Assembly (NCBI RefSeq): GCF_024385605.1
Contig: NZ_JANFOJ010000002.1
Location: 124,001 to 188,000 of the forward strand
DNA: 64,000 bases
DNA from: Sporolactobacillus sp. STSJ-5
Lineage (GTDB): Bacteria; Bacillota; Bacilli; Bacillales; Sporolactobacillaceae
Direction of reading: 5' to 3'
Shown here: one piece after another, positions 54,210-63,342 of the stretch
Numbering within the stretch: the first letter of the stretch is position 1
Layout of the letters: the number at the start of each line of letters is the position of its first letter
Position numbers and translations under genes: made by a program
The notes under the pieces: generated by a model
The model's database searches: none
Seen by the model: only the letters and a program-made list of their open reading frames with translations
What the model was told of the DNA's origin: nothing

Positions 54210-55312
54210 AAATGAAAAAGATTATTGCACCGACCATGGCACAAGCAATTGAAAAAGTAAAACAAGAATTGGGCAGCGATGCAGTTATTTTCCACACAAA
54301 AAAGGTGACCACAGGAAAGTTTTTCAATTTGTTCAAAAAGGAAAACGTTGAAGTGTTGGCTGCCAGTGATTCAGAAATGGATGTGCCGATTAATAAACCA
54401 AGAAAAATAACCGATGTAAGAGATAAGGAAGTTATGTCTCATCATCGTTCAGCAGCAGATAGCGGAATGCCATTTAGACGCGTAAGTGAAAAAGTGGACC
54501 GACTTTTTACTGCACCTGATTTAATTGAAGAACTGCGCGGCAAACTTTTAGATCAAGGAGTAATTAGCAGTGATCTAGATGCATTAACTCAGGTGTTGAT
54601 CAAAAAATGGTATCAGAGTGACGAGCGTATGACTCGAGAAGAAATGATCCAAGTAATAAAGGGCCGATTGGTTCAAAATCTTGATCCCACCCGCTTTCAA
54701 ACATCTGTACTTAGTAATCGCTATATTATGCTCGTCGGGCCAACCGGTGTTGGCAAGACGACAACCTTGGCGAAACTTGCCAGTCGTGCAGTTTTGGACG
54801 AGGGGAAAAAAATAGCTTTTATAACTACGGATACGTACAGAATTGCAGCTATTGATCAATTAAAGATGTATGCAAATATTCTCGGCGCACCAATTGAAAT
54901 TGCATACACAGATCATGATTTTCATGAGTTGATGCAAAAATTAGCCCACTATGATCAGGTTTTTATTGACACTGCAGGGCGCAACTTTAAAAATGGCGCC
55001 TATATAAACGATTTGATCCGCTTGATTCAAGATGAGTCTCAAATTGGCATGTTTTTAGTCCTCTCGGCGACTATGAAACTTGAGGATATGAATATGGTCA
55101 TTCAACAGCTTGATCCATTACATCTTTCACAGTTAATTCTCTCTAAAATGGACGAGACTTTATCTTATGGTGCGATAATCAGCATGCTCTTGAAGCATCG
55201 GCAGTTAAACGTTTCATACATAACAAACGGACAAGATGTACCTGATGATTTAAGTAATCCGAATCTTCGAGAATTGATTAATCTATTATTGGGTGATTCA
55301 AATGATAAATGA
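54206..55312 (+). CDS. flhF: SRP-family GTPase FlhF
   Basis: GTPase that governs the placement and number of flagella together with FlhG. The 368-residue protein has a variable N-terminal B domain (KIIAPTMAQAIEKVKQELGSDAVIF). An NG core follows (GPTGVGKTTTLAKLASRA, TDTYRIAAIDQLKMYA, DTAGRNFKNG, SKMDETLSYGAI). Relation to ffh/ftsY earlier in the window is family-level only. Confidence 0.96.
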   Translation: MKMKKIIAPTMAQAIEKVKQELGSDAVIFHTKKVTTGKFFNLFKKENVEVLAASDSEMDVPINKPRKITDVRDKEVMSHHRSAADSGMPFRRVSEKVDRLFTAPDLIEELRGKLLDQGVISSDLDALTQVLIKKWYQSDERMTREEMIQVIKGRLVQNLDPTRFQTSVLSNRYIMLVGPTGVGKTTTLAKLASRAVLDEGKKIAFITTDTYRIAAIDQLKMYANILGAPIEIAYTDHDFHELMQKLAHYDQVFIDTAGRNFKNGAYINDLIRLIQDESQIGMFLVLSATMKLEDMNMVIQQLDPLHLSQLILSKMDETLSYGAIISMLLKHRQLNVSYITNGQDVPDDLSNPNLRELINLLLGDSNDK

Positions 55313-56189
55313 TCAGGCAGAGAAATTAAGAATGCGCATTTCCCAAGAAAAAGATACAATTCAGACCGCGCCAATCATTGGTATTGCCAGTGGTAAAGGC
55401 GGAGTTGGAAAGTCTGTTTTTTGTGTCAATTTTGCTTTAGCACTTGGAGAATTGGGCAAAAAAGTTTTGATTATTGATCTGGATATTGGAATGGGAAATA
55501 TTGAACAAATAATAGGCAGAAATGCAAATACTAATATTGTGGACGCGATAAAAAGCGAATGGCCATTCCAGCAGGTTCAGGTGGGTGTAACCCCAAATTT
55601 TTCATTCATCGCTGGCGGTTCTGGACTTTCCAACTTGTTTCATATGAATCAAAATTATTTAACTTTCTTTGTTGAACAACTTGAATTAGTGAAACGCCAA
55701 TTTGACTTTATTCTTTTCGATTTTGGAGCGGGTGCGTCTGAGGATATGCTTCATTTTATGCTCGCAGTAAATCGCTTGATTCTCATTACAACGCCTGAAC
55801 CACCGGCAATGGCAGACAGCTACTCATTAATGAAAATGGTGTACGGCTTGAAGAAAGACTTGGAGATCTCATGTGTTGTCAATCAAATTTTTAATCGCAG
55901 AGAAGGCATGGATTCGTGGCAGCGGCTGTCATCAGTCGCTGAGCGGTTCTTAGGTAATTCGCCGACATGGCTTGCTTCTTTGCCAAAAGACCATAATCTT
56001 TTGATGTCCGTACGAGAACAAGTTCCGTGCATGCTCAGCAGGCCGCGTGCCCACTACTGTGTTAACATGAGGCTGCTTGCTCGGTCCTTTCTTGTTCAGT
56101 GCATTGGGCAGGCGGAGCATAAAAAAACGGGATCATTTACGGATAAAGTCAGAACTTATTTTGGGTTGCTAAGGAGGAACGAGCGATGA
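55302..56189 (+). CDS. flhG: MinD-like ATPase FlhG (YlxH)
   Basis: Deviant-Walker ATPase that regulates FlhF and C-ring assembly. The 295 residues show GIASGKGGVGKSVFCVNFALALGELG, split as the MinD/ParA P-loop. Also visible are IIDLDIGMGNIEQIIG and DFILFDFGAGASEDML. I chose the ATG at 55302 (M-I-N-D-Q-A), with GGGTGA upstream. A GTG at 55293 overlaps that site. It overlaps the flhF 3' end and, by four bases, cheB. Confidence 0.95.
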   Translation: MINDQAEKLRMRISQEKDTIQTAPIIGIASGKGGVGKSVFCVNFALALGELGKKVLIIDLDIGMGNIEQIIGRNANTNIVDAIKSEWPFQQVQVGVTPNFSFIAGGSGLSNLFHMNQNYLTFFVEQLELVKRQFDFILFDFGAGASEDMLHFMLAVNRLILITTPEPPAMADSYSLMKMVYGLKKDLEISCVVNQIFNRREGMDSWQRLSSVAERFLGNSPTWLASLPKDHNLLMSVREQVPCMLSRPRAHYCVNMRLLARSFLVQCIGQAEHKKTGSFTDKVRTYFGLLRRNER

Positions 56190-57268
56190 ATCAGATTAAG
56201 GTGCTCGTTGTTGATGATTCTGCATTTATGAGGCAAACGATTAAAGCAATGATTGAAGAAGACCCTATGTTGCAAGTGGTGGCGACGGCAAGGGACGGCA
56301 AGGACGCTCTTGAAAAATTGTTTCATTATCATCCTGATGTGATCACCCTTGATATTATCTTGCCAGGAGACAAGGATGGGCTTGGGGTTTTAAATGATAT
56401 TATGGGGCTGCAGCCTACACCGACAATTATGGTCAGCGGAGCTTCAGATGAAAATGCAAATTATGTTATTGAAGCAATGAGCAGAGGCGCTTTCGACTTT
56501 ATATTTAAGCCATCTGGGAAGCTTTCTGATATGGAACATATTGAGCATGAACTGCAGGCCAAAATCAGACAGGCGGCAGTATCAAGGATTAGAGTGGGAG
56601 AACCTGTACGGATTAGTGAAAAGAAGGACGTATTAGAGATATCTCGAAAACGTTCGTTGAGCAACTCAATAAAAAGCTCTCCCATTGTACTCATTGGTAC
56701 TTCTACCGGCGGACCAAAGGCATTACAGTCTGTTGTGCCTAGACTGAACAGCAACTTGCCGGCGCCAATACTTATTGTGCAGCATATGCCGCCTCGATTT
56801 ACAAAATCGCTTGCTGATCGGCTCAATCGAATGTCACCTCTTTCTGTAACTGAGGCTGCAGAAGGAGAACTGCTTGAAAATGGGCATGCATACGTTGCAC
56901 CCGGCGGTTTGCATTTGCTGATTGAAGAAGACGAACAAAAACGCCTTAAAGTGCGTCTGTCCGATTCACCGCCTGTAAATGGTGTGCGTCCATCTATAGA
57001 TGTTACACTGCAATCACTTGCAGCATTGCATGGTTATTCCTATGTTGTCTCGATACTGACTGGAATGGGTAAAGACGGTGCTAAAGGAATTACCGAACTA
57101 TGTGCCGCGGGAAATGATGTGCACGCCATCGCTGAGTCCGAAGAGACATGTACAGTGTTTGGCATGCCAAAAGCAATGATTGAGACAGGACAGGTAAATG
57201 AAATTCAGCCTTTATACCATATTTCCGAAGCGATCTGCAGTCAATTCGGATTACAGGGAGATGAATAA
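56186..57268 (+). CDS. cheB: Chemoreceptor glutamate methylesterase CheB
   Basis: Response regulator that demethylates chemoreceptors for adaptation. The 360-residue protein has a receiver domain (LVVDDSAFMRQTI, phospho-acceptor D56) and a C-terminal esterase domain with the catalytic triad region (GTSTGGPKALQS, QHMPPRFT, LTGMGKDGAKG). The segment after D56 reads LDIILPGDKDGL, one residue longer than the usual LDxxMPxMDGL loop. The start overlaps flhG (ATGA). Confidence 0.95.
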   Translation: MNQIKVLVVDDSAFMRQTIKAMIEEDPMLQVVATARDGKDALEKLFHYHPDVITLDIILPGDKDGLGVLNDIMGLQPTPTIMVSGASDENANYVIEAMSRGAFDFIFKPSGKLSDMEHIEHELQAKIRQAAVSRIRVGEPVRISEKKDVLEISRKRSLSNSIKSSPIVLIGTSTGGPKALQSVVPRLNSNLPAPILIVQHMPPRFTKSLADRLNRMSPLSVTEAAEGELLENGHAYVAPGGLHLLIEEDEQKRLKVRLSDSPPVNGVRPSIDVTLQSLAALHGYSYVVSILTGMGKDGAKGITELCAAGNDVHAIAESEETCTVFGMPKAMIETGQVNEIQPLYHISEAICSQFGLQGDE

Positions 57269-57270
57269 TC

Positions 57271-59352
57271 ATGGATATGAGTCAATATTTAGGCGTGTTT
57301 CTTGACGAGGCAAGAGAACATTTGCAAAACTTGAATGATAAACTGATGACACTGGAGCAGAATGCGGACGATCCTGAACTGATTAATAGTATTTTCAGAT
57401 CTGCACATACATTAAAAGGCAGCTCCGGACAAATGGGCTTTCAAAACATGATGGAACTGACGCACATCATGGAAAATGTATTCGATGCACTTCGTCATCA
57501 AAGTATTCGTGTCAATTCAGAGATGATCGATGTTCTTTTTGAAGGAATGGATCATCTTGAAGCAATGGCCGACTCAATTGAGCAGAGCGGCAGTGATGCA
57601 TGTGATGTAGCCGCTACCGTACAGAAGCTTCAAGCCATCACTTCGGGTGGACAGACCAATTCGAAACAAGCAGAAAAGAAAACGGAAACGAGTAGTTCCA
57701 ATGCATCCATTCATGGAGAAACTATAAATCTAACGGATTATGAAAAAGAAGTTATTTCTCAAGTCCAGGAACAAAAAATGCAAGTGTTTGAAACAGTTGT
57801 CGTGCTAAATAAAGATTGCGTGCTCAAAGCGGCAAGAGCGTTAATGATCTCCAATGCTATAGAAGAGATTGGGACAATCATCGGCACACGTCCTTCAACA
57901 GAAGAAATTGAGAAAGAAGCATTTGATCAGCAACTGGGCTTTCTAATTGCAACGGATACTGAAGAACAGCAAGTTCTGGAAAAAATAAATGGAGTTTCAG
58001 AAATTGCAAAAGTTACAGTAACCCCTATAACTACTGTAGAAGAAAAGCAGCCAGTTGAACAGAGTCCGCTGGCACAGGAGATTGGTTCGAAGAAACAGGA
58101 AAAACAAGCAAAGGCTCCTAATAAATCGGCGAGTGCTCATCAGCCGGTTGCCGTAGCTAAAACGATTCGTGTAAATCTTGATCGAATTGACCAGTTGTTG
58201 AATCTATTTGAAGAATTAATTATTGATCGCGGACGGCTTGAAAAAATAGCTTCCGAAATTGATAGTGGAGATCTTAAAGACACGGTTGGTACAATTAAAC
58301 GCGTGTCAAATCAGCTTCAGGAAACCATTCTCAATTTGCGTATGGAGCCGATTGAACAAGTATTCAACAGGTTTCCAAGAATGGTTCGCAGTCTGTCTAA
58401 GGAACTGAATAAGAATGTAAACTTTGTCATAAAAGGCGCTGAAACTGAACTGGACCGCACAGTAATCGAAGAATTAGGCGACCCACTCATGCATATGATT
58501 CGAAATTCAATGGATCATGGCATTGAAACACCGGAAATTAGGATAGAAAAAGGAAAAGACCCTCAAGGAACGCTGTCGCTCAGTGCTTTCTATAGCGGAA
58601 ATCATGTTTTTGTAGAAATTGAGGACGACGGTGCAGGGATTAATCGAGAAAAAGTACTTTCTAAAGCGATTGAGAAAAATGTCGTCACGAAAGAAGCTGC
58701 GAAAAAATTGACTGACAAAGATGTATATCATTTACTTTTCGCTTCCGGCTTCAGTACTGCGGACAAAATTTCAGACATTTCAGGTCGAGGTGTTGGTCTC
58801 GATGTAGTTGAAAGCAAGATCCACTCATTAAGCGGCACCGTTGAAGTAGATTCTGCACCCGGAATTGGATCAAAATTCACGGTGAAATTACCATTGACTT
58901 TATCGATTATAAATGCACTGCTTGTGCAATGCCATGAAGAAATTTATGCAATTCCTATCTCATCGATTGCTGAAACAGCACTAAAACGAAATATTGAGAT
59001 GCTGACAATCCATGATCAGGACGTTATGGAATACCATGAACAAATTGTACCGATTGTTAATCTTGATGAGTATTTATCAATTCGCTCTGAAGTTAAAGAG
59101 GGCAGTCAAGAGGACAACCAGAGAGGTTCATCTGTAGTAATGGTTCATCATGGCAATAAGCATGTTGCCTTGACTGCAGACAAATTACTTGGCTATCAGG
59201 ATATTGTCGTGAAACCGCTTGGCAAGTATCTGAAAAATGTGTCGGGTTTTTCAGGCGCAACGATACTCGGCGACGGCAAGGTTGCCTTGATTATTGATTG
59301 CCAGGCAATCATCGCAAAACAGAAGAAAAAGTACTTGAAAGAACAAGCTTGA
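57271..59352 (+). CDS. cheA: Chemotaxis histidine kinase CheA
   Basis: Central kinase that phosphorylates CheY and CheB. The 693 residues run as follows: an Hpt domain with the phospho-accepting H46 (RSAHTLKGSSGQMGF), a P2 docking region (about 145-255), a dimerisation helix pair (IRVNLDRIDQLLNLFEELII), a HATPase domain with N-box near 403 (DPLMHMIRNSMDHGIE) and G-box GRGVGLDVV near 505, and a CheW-like regulatory domain (about 540-690). It is adjacent to its coupling protein cheW. Confidence 0.97.
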   Translation: MDMSQYLGVFLDEAREHLQNLNDKLMTLEQNADDPELINSIFRSAHTLKGSSGQMGFQNMMELTHIMENVFDALRHQSIRVNSEMIDVLFEGMDHLEAMADSIEQSGSDACDVAATVQKLQAITSGGQTNSKQAEKKTETSSSNASIHGETINLTDYEKEVISQVQEQKMQVFETVVVLNKDCVLKAARALMISNAIEEIGTIIGTRPSTEEIEKEAFDQQLGFLIATDTEEQQVLEKINGVSEIAKVTVTPITTVEEKQPVEQSPLAQEIGSKKQEKQAKAPNKSASAHQPVAVAKTIRVNLDRIDQLLNLFEELIIDRGRLEKIASEIDSGDLKDTVGTIKRVSNQLQETILNLRMEPIEQVFNRFPRMVRSLSKELNKNVNFVIKGAETELDRTVIEELGDPLMHMIRNSMDHGIETPEIRIEKGKDPQGTLSLSAFYSGNHVFVEIEDDGAGINREKVLSKAIEKNVVTKEAAKKLTDKDVYHLLFASGFSTADKISDISGRGVGLDVVESKIHSLSGTVEVDSAPGIGSKFTVKLPLTLSIINALLVQCHEEIYAIPISSIAETALKRNIEMLTIHDQDVMEYHEQIVPIVNLDEYLSIRSEVKEGSQEDNQRGSSVVMVHHGNKHVALTADKLLGYQDIVVKPLGKYLKNVSGFSGATILGDGKVALIIDCQAIIAKQKKKYLKEQA

Positions 59353-59364
59353 GGAGGGTGTCAC

Positions 59365-59835
59365 ATGGCAGATCAGGATGAAATCATGAAGGTAATACTG
59401 TTTGAAATGAATGCTGAAACGTACGGAGTACCGGTAGAACAAGTATTGTCCATTGAAAAAGTAGATACCATTACACGTCTTCCAAATGCAGCTTCATTCA
59501 TTGAAGGTGTGATGAATTTGCGCGGATTAATCATACCCATTGTTGACGTTCGCCGGCGCTTTCAAATGGGTGAATCTGAAGTAACAAAAGAAAGCCGAAT
59601 CATCGTTGTTGACGTAGAGGAAATGAAAGTCGGGTTGCTTGTTGATACTTCTAAAGAGGTCTTAGATATTGAAAAAGGTAAGATTGAAAAGGCACCGGAA
59701 ATTATCGGCGGACCGTCTGCGACCTATTTAAATGGCGTCGCTCAAATTGGAGAAAACAAATTGCTGCTCCTCCTGAATCTTGATCAAGTGCTTAATCGAG
59801 ATGACGTTGCAGCTCTGCAGAAAATAGAGGGCTGA
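59365..59835 (+). CDS. cheW: Chemotaxis coupling protein CheW
   Basis: Scaffold that links CheA to chemoreceptors. The 156-residue protein is a single CheW domain (ILFEMNAETYGVPVEQVLSIE, LPNAASFIEGVMNLRGLIIPIVDVRRRF). It ends with NKLLLLLNLDQVLN. GAGGAGGGTGTC precedes the ATG. Confidence 0.96.
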   Translation: MADQDEIMKVILFEMNAETYGVPVEQVLSIEKVDTITRLPNAASFIEGVMNLRGLIIPIVDVRRRFQMGESEVTKESRIIVVDVEEMKVGLLVDTSKEVLDIEKGKIEKAPEIIGGPSATYLNGVAQIGENKLLLLLNLDQVLNRDDVAALQKIEG

Positions 59836-59838
59836 TTC

Positions 59839-60453
59839 ATGCACAACTTAAATGAATTGCGAACCCCGCATCTTGATTTGCTTAAGGAATCAGGGAACAT
59901 CGGTGCTGCACATGCTGCTTCATCTTTGTCCGTTCTATTAAATAAACCGATTGACATGAGAATCCCGTCTGTTCACGTGATGCCCATTGCCGATTTAATT
60001 GATAACGACGCTGAAAAACATGTCGCTGCCTCTTACATTCAAGTGGATGGCGGATTTAGGGGCTTTTTCTTCATGATGTTTGCTGTTGATCAGGCGAATA
60101 TGCTGATAGAAGAACTTGTTCCTGGCAGCAATGTACTTGACGATGCCATGGGCAAATCAGCGTTTTGCGAAATCAGCAACATTCTTTGCGGCTCCTACTT
60201 GTCAGCGTTGGCATCTTTTCTCAACATTCCTCTTACCCAGTCACCGCCGGTTTATGCAGTGGATATGGCGGGAGCAATTCTGAGTGAGGGCTTAGTTGAA
60301 TTATCACTATATGATGAATCTGCACTGCTTATTGATGCTGTTCTCTTTGATCGACAGAGAGGAAGCAGACTGAATGGCGAATTCTTATTTCTGCCCTTTC
60401 CTGATTCTTTGGATGCGATTTTTGACATCGCAGAAGGGAAGTATTCCAAGTGA
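59839..60453 (+). CDS. cheC: CheY-P phosphatase CheC
   Basis: Dephosphorylates CheY-P and is stimulated by CheD in the Bacillus adaptation system. The 204 residues contain the two helix signatures with Glu/Asn pairs (LLKESGNIGAAHAASSLSVLLN and FCEISNILCGSYLSALASFLN). It has no FliN domain, unlike FliY. It overlaps cheD (stop/start GTGA). Confidence 0.95.
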   Translation: MHNLNELRTPHLDLLKESGNIGAAHAASSLSVLLNKPIDMRIPSVHVMPIADLIDNDAEKHVAASYIQVDGGFRGFFFMMFAVDQANMLIEELVPGSNVLDDAMGKSAFCEISNILCGSYLSALASFLNIPLTQSPPVYAVDMAGAILSEGLVELSLYDESALLIDAVLFDRQRGSRLNGEFLFLPFPDSLDAIFDIAEGKYSK

Positions 60454-60932
60454 TCCACGTCGGTCTGTCTGAGATTAAATTTGCCGAATGCCCGGAGACA
60501 CTGAAAACACTTGGCCTTGGGTCATGTGTTGGCGTCGTGATTTACCATGATCAGAAACAAGTTGCCGGAATGGCCCATGTTATGCTGCCTGATTCATCGC
60601 TCGCTCGAACAACGACGTATCCACTTGGAAAATATGCGGACACTGCTGTCCCTGCATTACTAAAAAAGATGACGGAGTATTATGATTGCCCAATTTCTCA
60701 GTTGAAAGCAAAAATTGCCGGTGGTGCAGAGATGTTTAAAACGACGAAATTGCTTTCGATGGGGAGTATTGGAAGCAGAAATGTTGAAGCAGTTAGGAAT
60801 CAACTCTCTGCGCATCATATTCCGGTAGTTGCAGAAGAAACAGGTGCTGATTATGGACGAACTGTTGAGTTTTTGACGGAAACCTGTAACTTGACGATTC
60901 ATGCTATATTTAAGGGGAAACGTATCATTTAA
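60450..60932 (+). CDS. cheD: Chemoreceptor glutamine deamidase CheD
   Basis: Deamidates receptor glutamines and binds CheC. The 160-residue protein shows the likely catalytic triad T20-C26-H43 (TLKTLGLGSCVGVVIY, then GMAHVMLPDS). Also visible are KIAGGAEMF and GADYGRTVEF. The start is GTG inside the cheC stop region. The gene precedes sigD by 22 bp. Confidence 0.95.
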   Translation: MIHVGLSEIKFAECPETLKTLGLGSCVGVVIYHDQKQVAGMAHVMLPDSSLARTTTYPLGKYADTAVPALLKKMTEYYDCPISQLKAKIAGGAEMFKTTKLLSMGSIGSRNVEAVRNQLSAHHIPVVAEETGADYGRTVEFLTETCNLTIHAIFKGKRII

Positions 60933-60954
60933 GTAAACAAAGGAGGGAAGACAA

Positions 60955-61725
60955 TTGGGAAAGCCCGAAACCATGGAATCAAAGTATTGGGACCGCTGGA
61001 TTCAGTCCCATGATGCAGAGGCCGCAAATTGTCTTCTTGAACTCTATATGCCCCTTGTTAATTACCACGTACAGCGGATCGGGTCCGGATTGCCGCGAAA
61101 TATCGACCGTGGCGAACTTCAAAGTTTCGGTTTGCTTGGACTTTACGATGCCCTGGAAAAATTTGATCGTCAGAGAGACTTAAAATTTGATACATACGCA
61201 TCGTTTCGAATTCGTGGAGCAATTTTAGATGGATTGCGCAAAGAAGATTGGATGCCGCGATCAACACGTGAGAAAAGCAAAAGAATTGAAAAGGCAGCGG
61301 AGCAAATTGAACAAGCCAAAATGCGATCTGCAAAACTTGAAGAGGTAGCTGATGTTTGTGGCCTGTCTCCAGAAGAAGTGTCGCAGGTCTTATCCGAGAG
61401 CTTGCTGTCCAATCTAATTTCACTTGATGACAGCTCCTCAGGAAAAGGAGGCGAAGGTTCGTCGTCTTCTATTGAAGATAATCATGCGGTGCTTCCGGAA
61501 AAACGTTTGGTAGATCAGGAGGACCGGGCACAGCTTGCAAAAGAAATTGACAAACTCAGTGAGAAAGAACGGTTAGTTGTTTCTCTCTTTTATTTTGAAG
61601 AACTTACGCTAACTGAAATTGGGCAGATTTTAAATCTATCGACTTCACGTATCTCACAAATTCATAGTAAAGCGCTTTTCAAACTGCGCCAATATCTTAG
61701 TGCAAATGAAATGAAAACTACATAA
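60955..61725 (+). CDS. sigD: Flagellar sigma factor SigD (FliA type)
   Basis: Sigma-28 family factor for late flagellar, chemotaxis and autolysin genes. The 256-residue protein shows region 2 (LQSFGLLGLYDALEKFDRQRDLKFDTYASFRIRGAI over about 60-95), region 3 (EEVADVCGLSPEEV) and region 4 (LSEKERLVVSLFYFEELTLTEIGQILNLSTSRISQIHSKAL, near 195-240). The start is TTG at 60955, eight bases after AGGAGG. Position near the end of the operon is known in B. subtilis to make SigD levels sensitive to transcript length. Confidence 0.97.
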   Translation: MGKPETMESKYWDRWIQSHDAEAANCLLELYMPLVNYHVQRIGSGLPRNIDRGELQSFGLLGLYDALEKFDRQRDLKFDTYASFRIRGAILDGLRKEDWMPRSTREKSKRIEKAAEQIEQAKMRSAKLEEVADVCGLSPEEVSQVLSESLLSNLISLDDSSSGKGGEGSSSSIEDNHAVLPEKRLVDQEDRAQLAKEIDKLSEKERLVVSLFYFEELTLTEIGQILNLSTSRISQIHSKALFKLRQYLSANEMKTT

Positions 61726-61744
61726 ATAATGTGAGGTGAATGCA

Positions 61745-62344
61745 TTGACAGCTTTTTGGGTAACACTTAATTTTGTTTTACTGCTTTTAGCTCTATATCT
61801 CATTTTGCATCTCTATCAAAGAATCAGAATTCTGCAGCAAGACCTGTCGTCGCAAAACATTGAAGAAGCCAAAAAAACCTTTGCCGAGCACATTGAGGCA
61901 GTTCGCGTGGAAAATGAGCAATTTCTTTCAGAAGTAAGGGCACTGCTAACGAAACATGCTGCTGAACAAGCAAGCGTATCTAAAACTAAGCGTACAAGAA
62001 AAACAAATTCAAGAGCGAAAACAGCTGCGTCGAAACAGAAAGAATCTGATACAGAAGGATCAGATCAATCTTTTGCCAAAACGCTAAATAATGCTGAATT
62101 GGTGCAATCCATGAGGGAATCAACGAGCAAAAAAACAGACCCATCTGTTAATCTTGAGCAAAGTAACGAAGGATGGATGCCCCCGATCGAGGATATTAAG
62201 GACCAAGTAGAAGAATCTCCGTATCTGAAAGCAATGAAATTAAAAAATAAAGGCTATTCAAATACGGAAATTGCTAAAGAAATGAATCGTGGAACCGGCG
62301 AGATCGAACTGCTGCTTAAATTGCAAGGAAAAGTTCAATCCTAA
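61745..62344 (+). CDS. swrB: Swarming motility protein SwrB (YlxL)
   Basis: Membrane-anchored protein that promotes flagellar export-apparatus activation and SigD activity in B. subtilis. The ~199 residues have one N-terminal membrane segment (AFWVTLNFVLLLLALYLIL), a charged coiled-coil and low-complexity Lys/Ser/Thr region, and a C-terminal helix-turn-helix-like motif (YLKAMKLKNKGYSNTEIAKEM). The start is probably TTG at 61745, five bases after AGGTGA; GTG at 61736 is an alternative three codons earlier. Identity rests mainly on position and architecture. Confidence 0.85.
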   Translation: MTAFWVTLNFVLLLLALYLILHLYQRIRILQQDLSSQNIEEAKKTFAEHIEAVRVENEQFLSEVRALLTKHAAEQASVSKTKRTRKTNSRAKTAASKQKESDTEGSDQSFAKTLNNAELVQSMRESTSKKTDPSVNLEQSNEGWMPPIEDIKDQVEESPYLKAMKLKNKGYSNTEIAKEMNRGTGEIELLLKLQGKVQS

Positions 62345-62346
62345 TC

Positions 62347-62375
62347 TTGCTATGTTGTTTAGAGTATGGTATAGT
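62347..62375 (+). promoter_or_regulatory. Sigma-A promoter of rpsB
   Basis: TTGCTA (62347-62352), a 17-bp spacer ending in TGG, and TATAGT (62370-62375) form an extended -10 promoter directly after the swrB stop. The start of transcription would be near 62382. Confidence 0.75.
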
Positions 62376-62397
62376 TACGTTTGGTGTCAATCACACA

Positions 62398-62459
62398 CGT
62401 CTGTTGATTTATGCGCGGGTGCTGAAGCGATTCAGCCGCACACGAAAATGATGCAGACG
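62398..62459 (+). promoter_or_regulatory. Structured rpsB leader
   Basis: CGTCTG (62398-62403) pairs with CAGACG (62454-62459). It encloses a hairpin GCTGAA-GCGA-TTCAGC (62421-62436) with a GNRA tetraloop. It lies between the promoter and the ribosome-binding site and resembles ribosomal-protein autoregulatory leaders. Assignment as an S2 leader is inference. Confidence 0.5.
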
Positions 62460-62493
62460 GAGGAATAAAACCATATTAGGAGGAATTTTTTTC

Positions 62494-63249
62494 ATGTCAG
62501 TTATTTCAATGAAACAATTACTTGAATCCGGTGTGCATTTCGGTCATCAGACACGCCGCTGGAACCCGAAAATGAAGCCGTATATTTTTACGGAAAGAAA
62601 CGGTATCTACATCATTGACTTGCAGAAAACGGTTAAGAAAGTTGAAGAAGCCTATAATTTCGTTAGAGATATTGCTGCTGACGGAGGAAAGATTCTGTTC
62701 GTCGGCACAAAAAAACAAGCTCAGGATTCTGTTAAGGCTGAAGCGGAACGTTCAGGTCAATTCTTTGTAAATCAACGCTGGTTAGGCGGAACACTTACTA
62801 ACTTTGAAACGATTCGCAAGAGAATCAGACGTCTGAAAGATATTGAAAAAATGGAAGCAGACGGCACTTTTGATGTGCTGCCAAAGAAAGAAGTCGTTGG
62901 ATTAAAGAAAGAATGGGCTCGTCTTGAAAAATTCTTGGGCGGTATCAAGAATATGGAGAGTATTCCGCAGGCACTGTTTGTCATTGATCCGCGCAAAGAG
63001 CGCATTGCGATTGCTGAAGCACATAAATTGAATATTCCGATCATCGCAATTGTTGATACAAACTGCGATCCAGATGAAATCGACGTTATCATCCCAGGAA
63101 ATGATGACGCGATCCGTGCTGTGAAACTGCTGACCGGTAAGATGGCAGACGCAGTTTTGGAAGCAAACCAAGGCGAAGAAACAGAAGAAGCCGCTGCTCA
63201 ACCAGTGCCGGCTGAAGCTGCTGCTGAGGAACCTGTTAAAGCAGAATAA
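62494..63249 (+). CDS. rpsB: 30S ribosomal protein uS2
   Basis: A 251-residue small-subunit protein with the canonical [27 protein letters not shown] (residues 6-32), [27 protein letters not shown] and [18 protein letters not shown]. It ends in an Ala/Glu/Pro-rich tail. TTAGGAGGAA precedes the ATG. Confidence 0.98.
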   Translation: MSVISMKQLLESGVHFGHQTRRWNPKMKPYIFTERNGIYIIDLQKTVKKVEEAYNFVRDIAADGGKILFVGTKKQAQDSVKAEAERSGQFFVNQRWLGGTLTNFETIRKRIRRLKDIEKMEADGTFDVLPKKEVVGLKKEWARLEKFLGGIKNMESIPQALFVIDPRKERIAIAEAHKLNIPIIAIVDTNCDPDEIDVIIPGNDDAIRAVKLLTGKMADAVLEANQGEETEEAAAQPVPAEAAAEEPVKAE

Positions 63250-63272
63250 TTAAAGTTAAAGCATTTAGTGGG

Positions 63273-63305
63273 GTGATAAGGGGCTAGCCCTTTATCACTC
63301 TTTTC
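63273..63305 (+). terminator. Hairpin between rpsB and tsf (terminator or attenuator)
   Basis: An 11-bp stem, GTGATAAGGGG (63273-63283) with CCCTTTATCAC (63288-63298), has one G-T pair, a CTAG loop and the tail TCTTTTC. It probably causes partial termination and so sets the S2:EF-Ts ratio. Confidence 0.65.
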
Positions 63306-63342
63306 ACGAAAACTTAGGGAAGACAAAAAAGGAGGACTCTCA

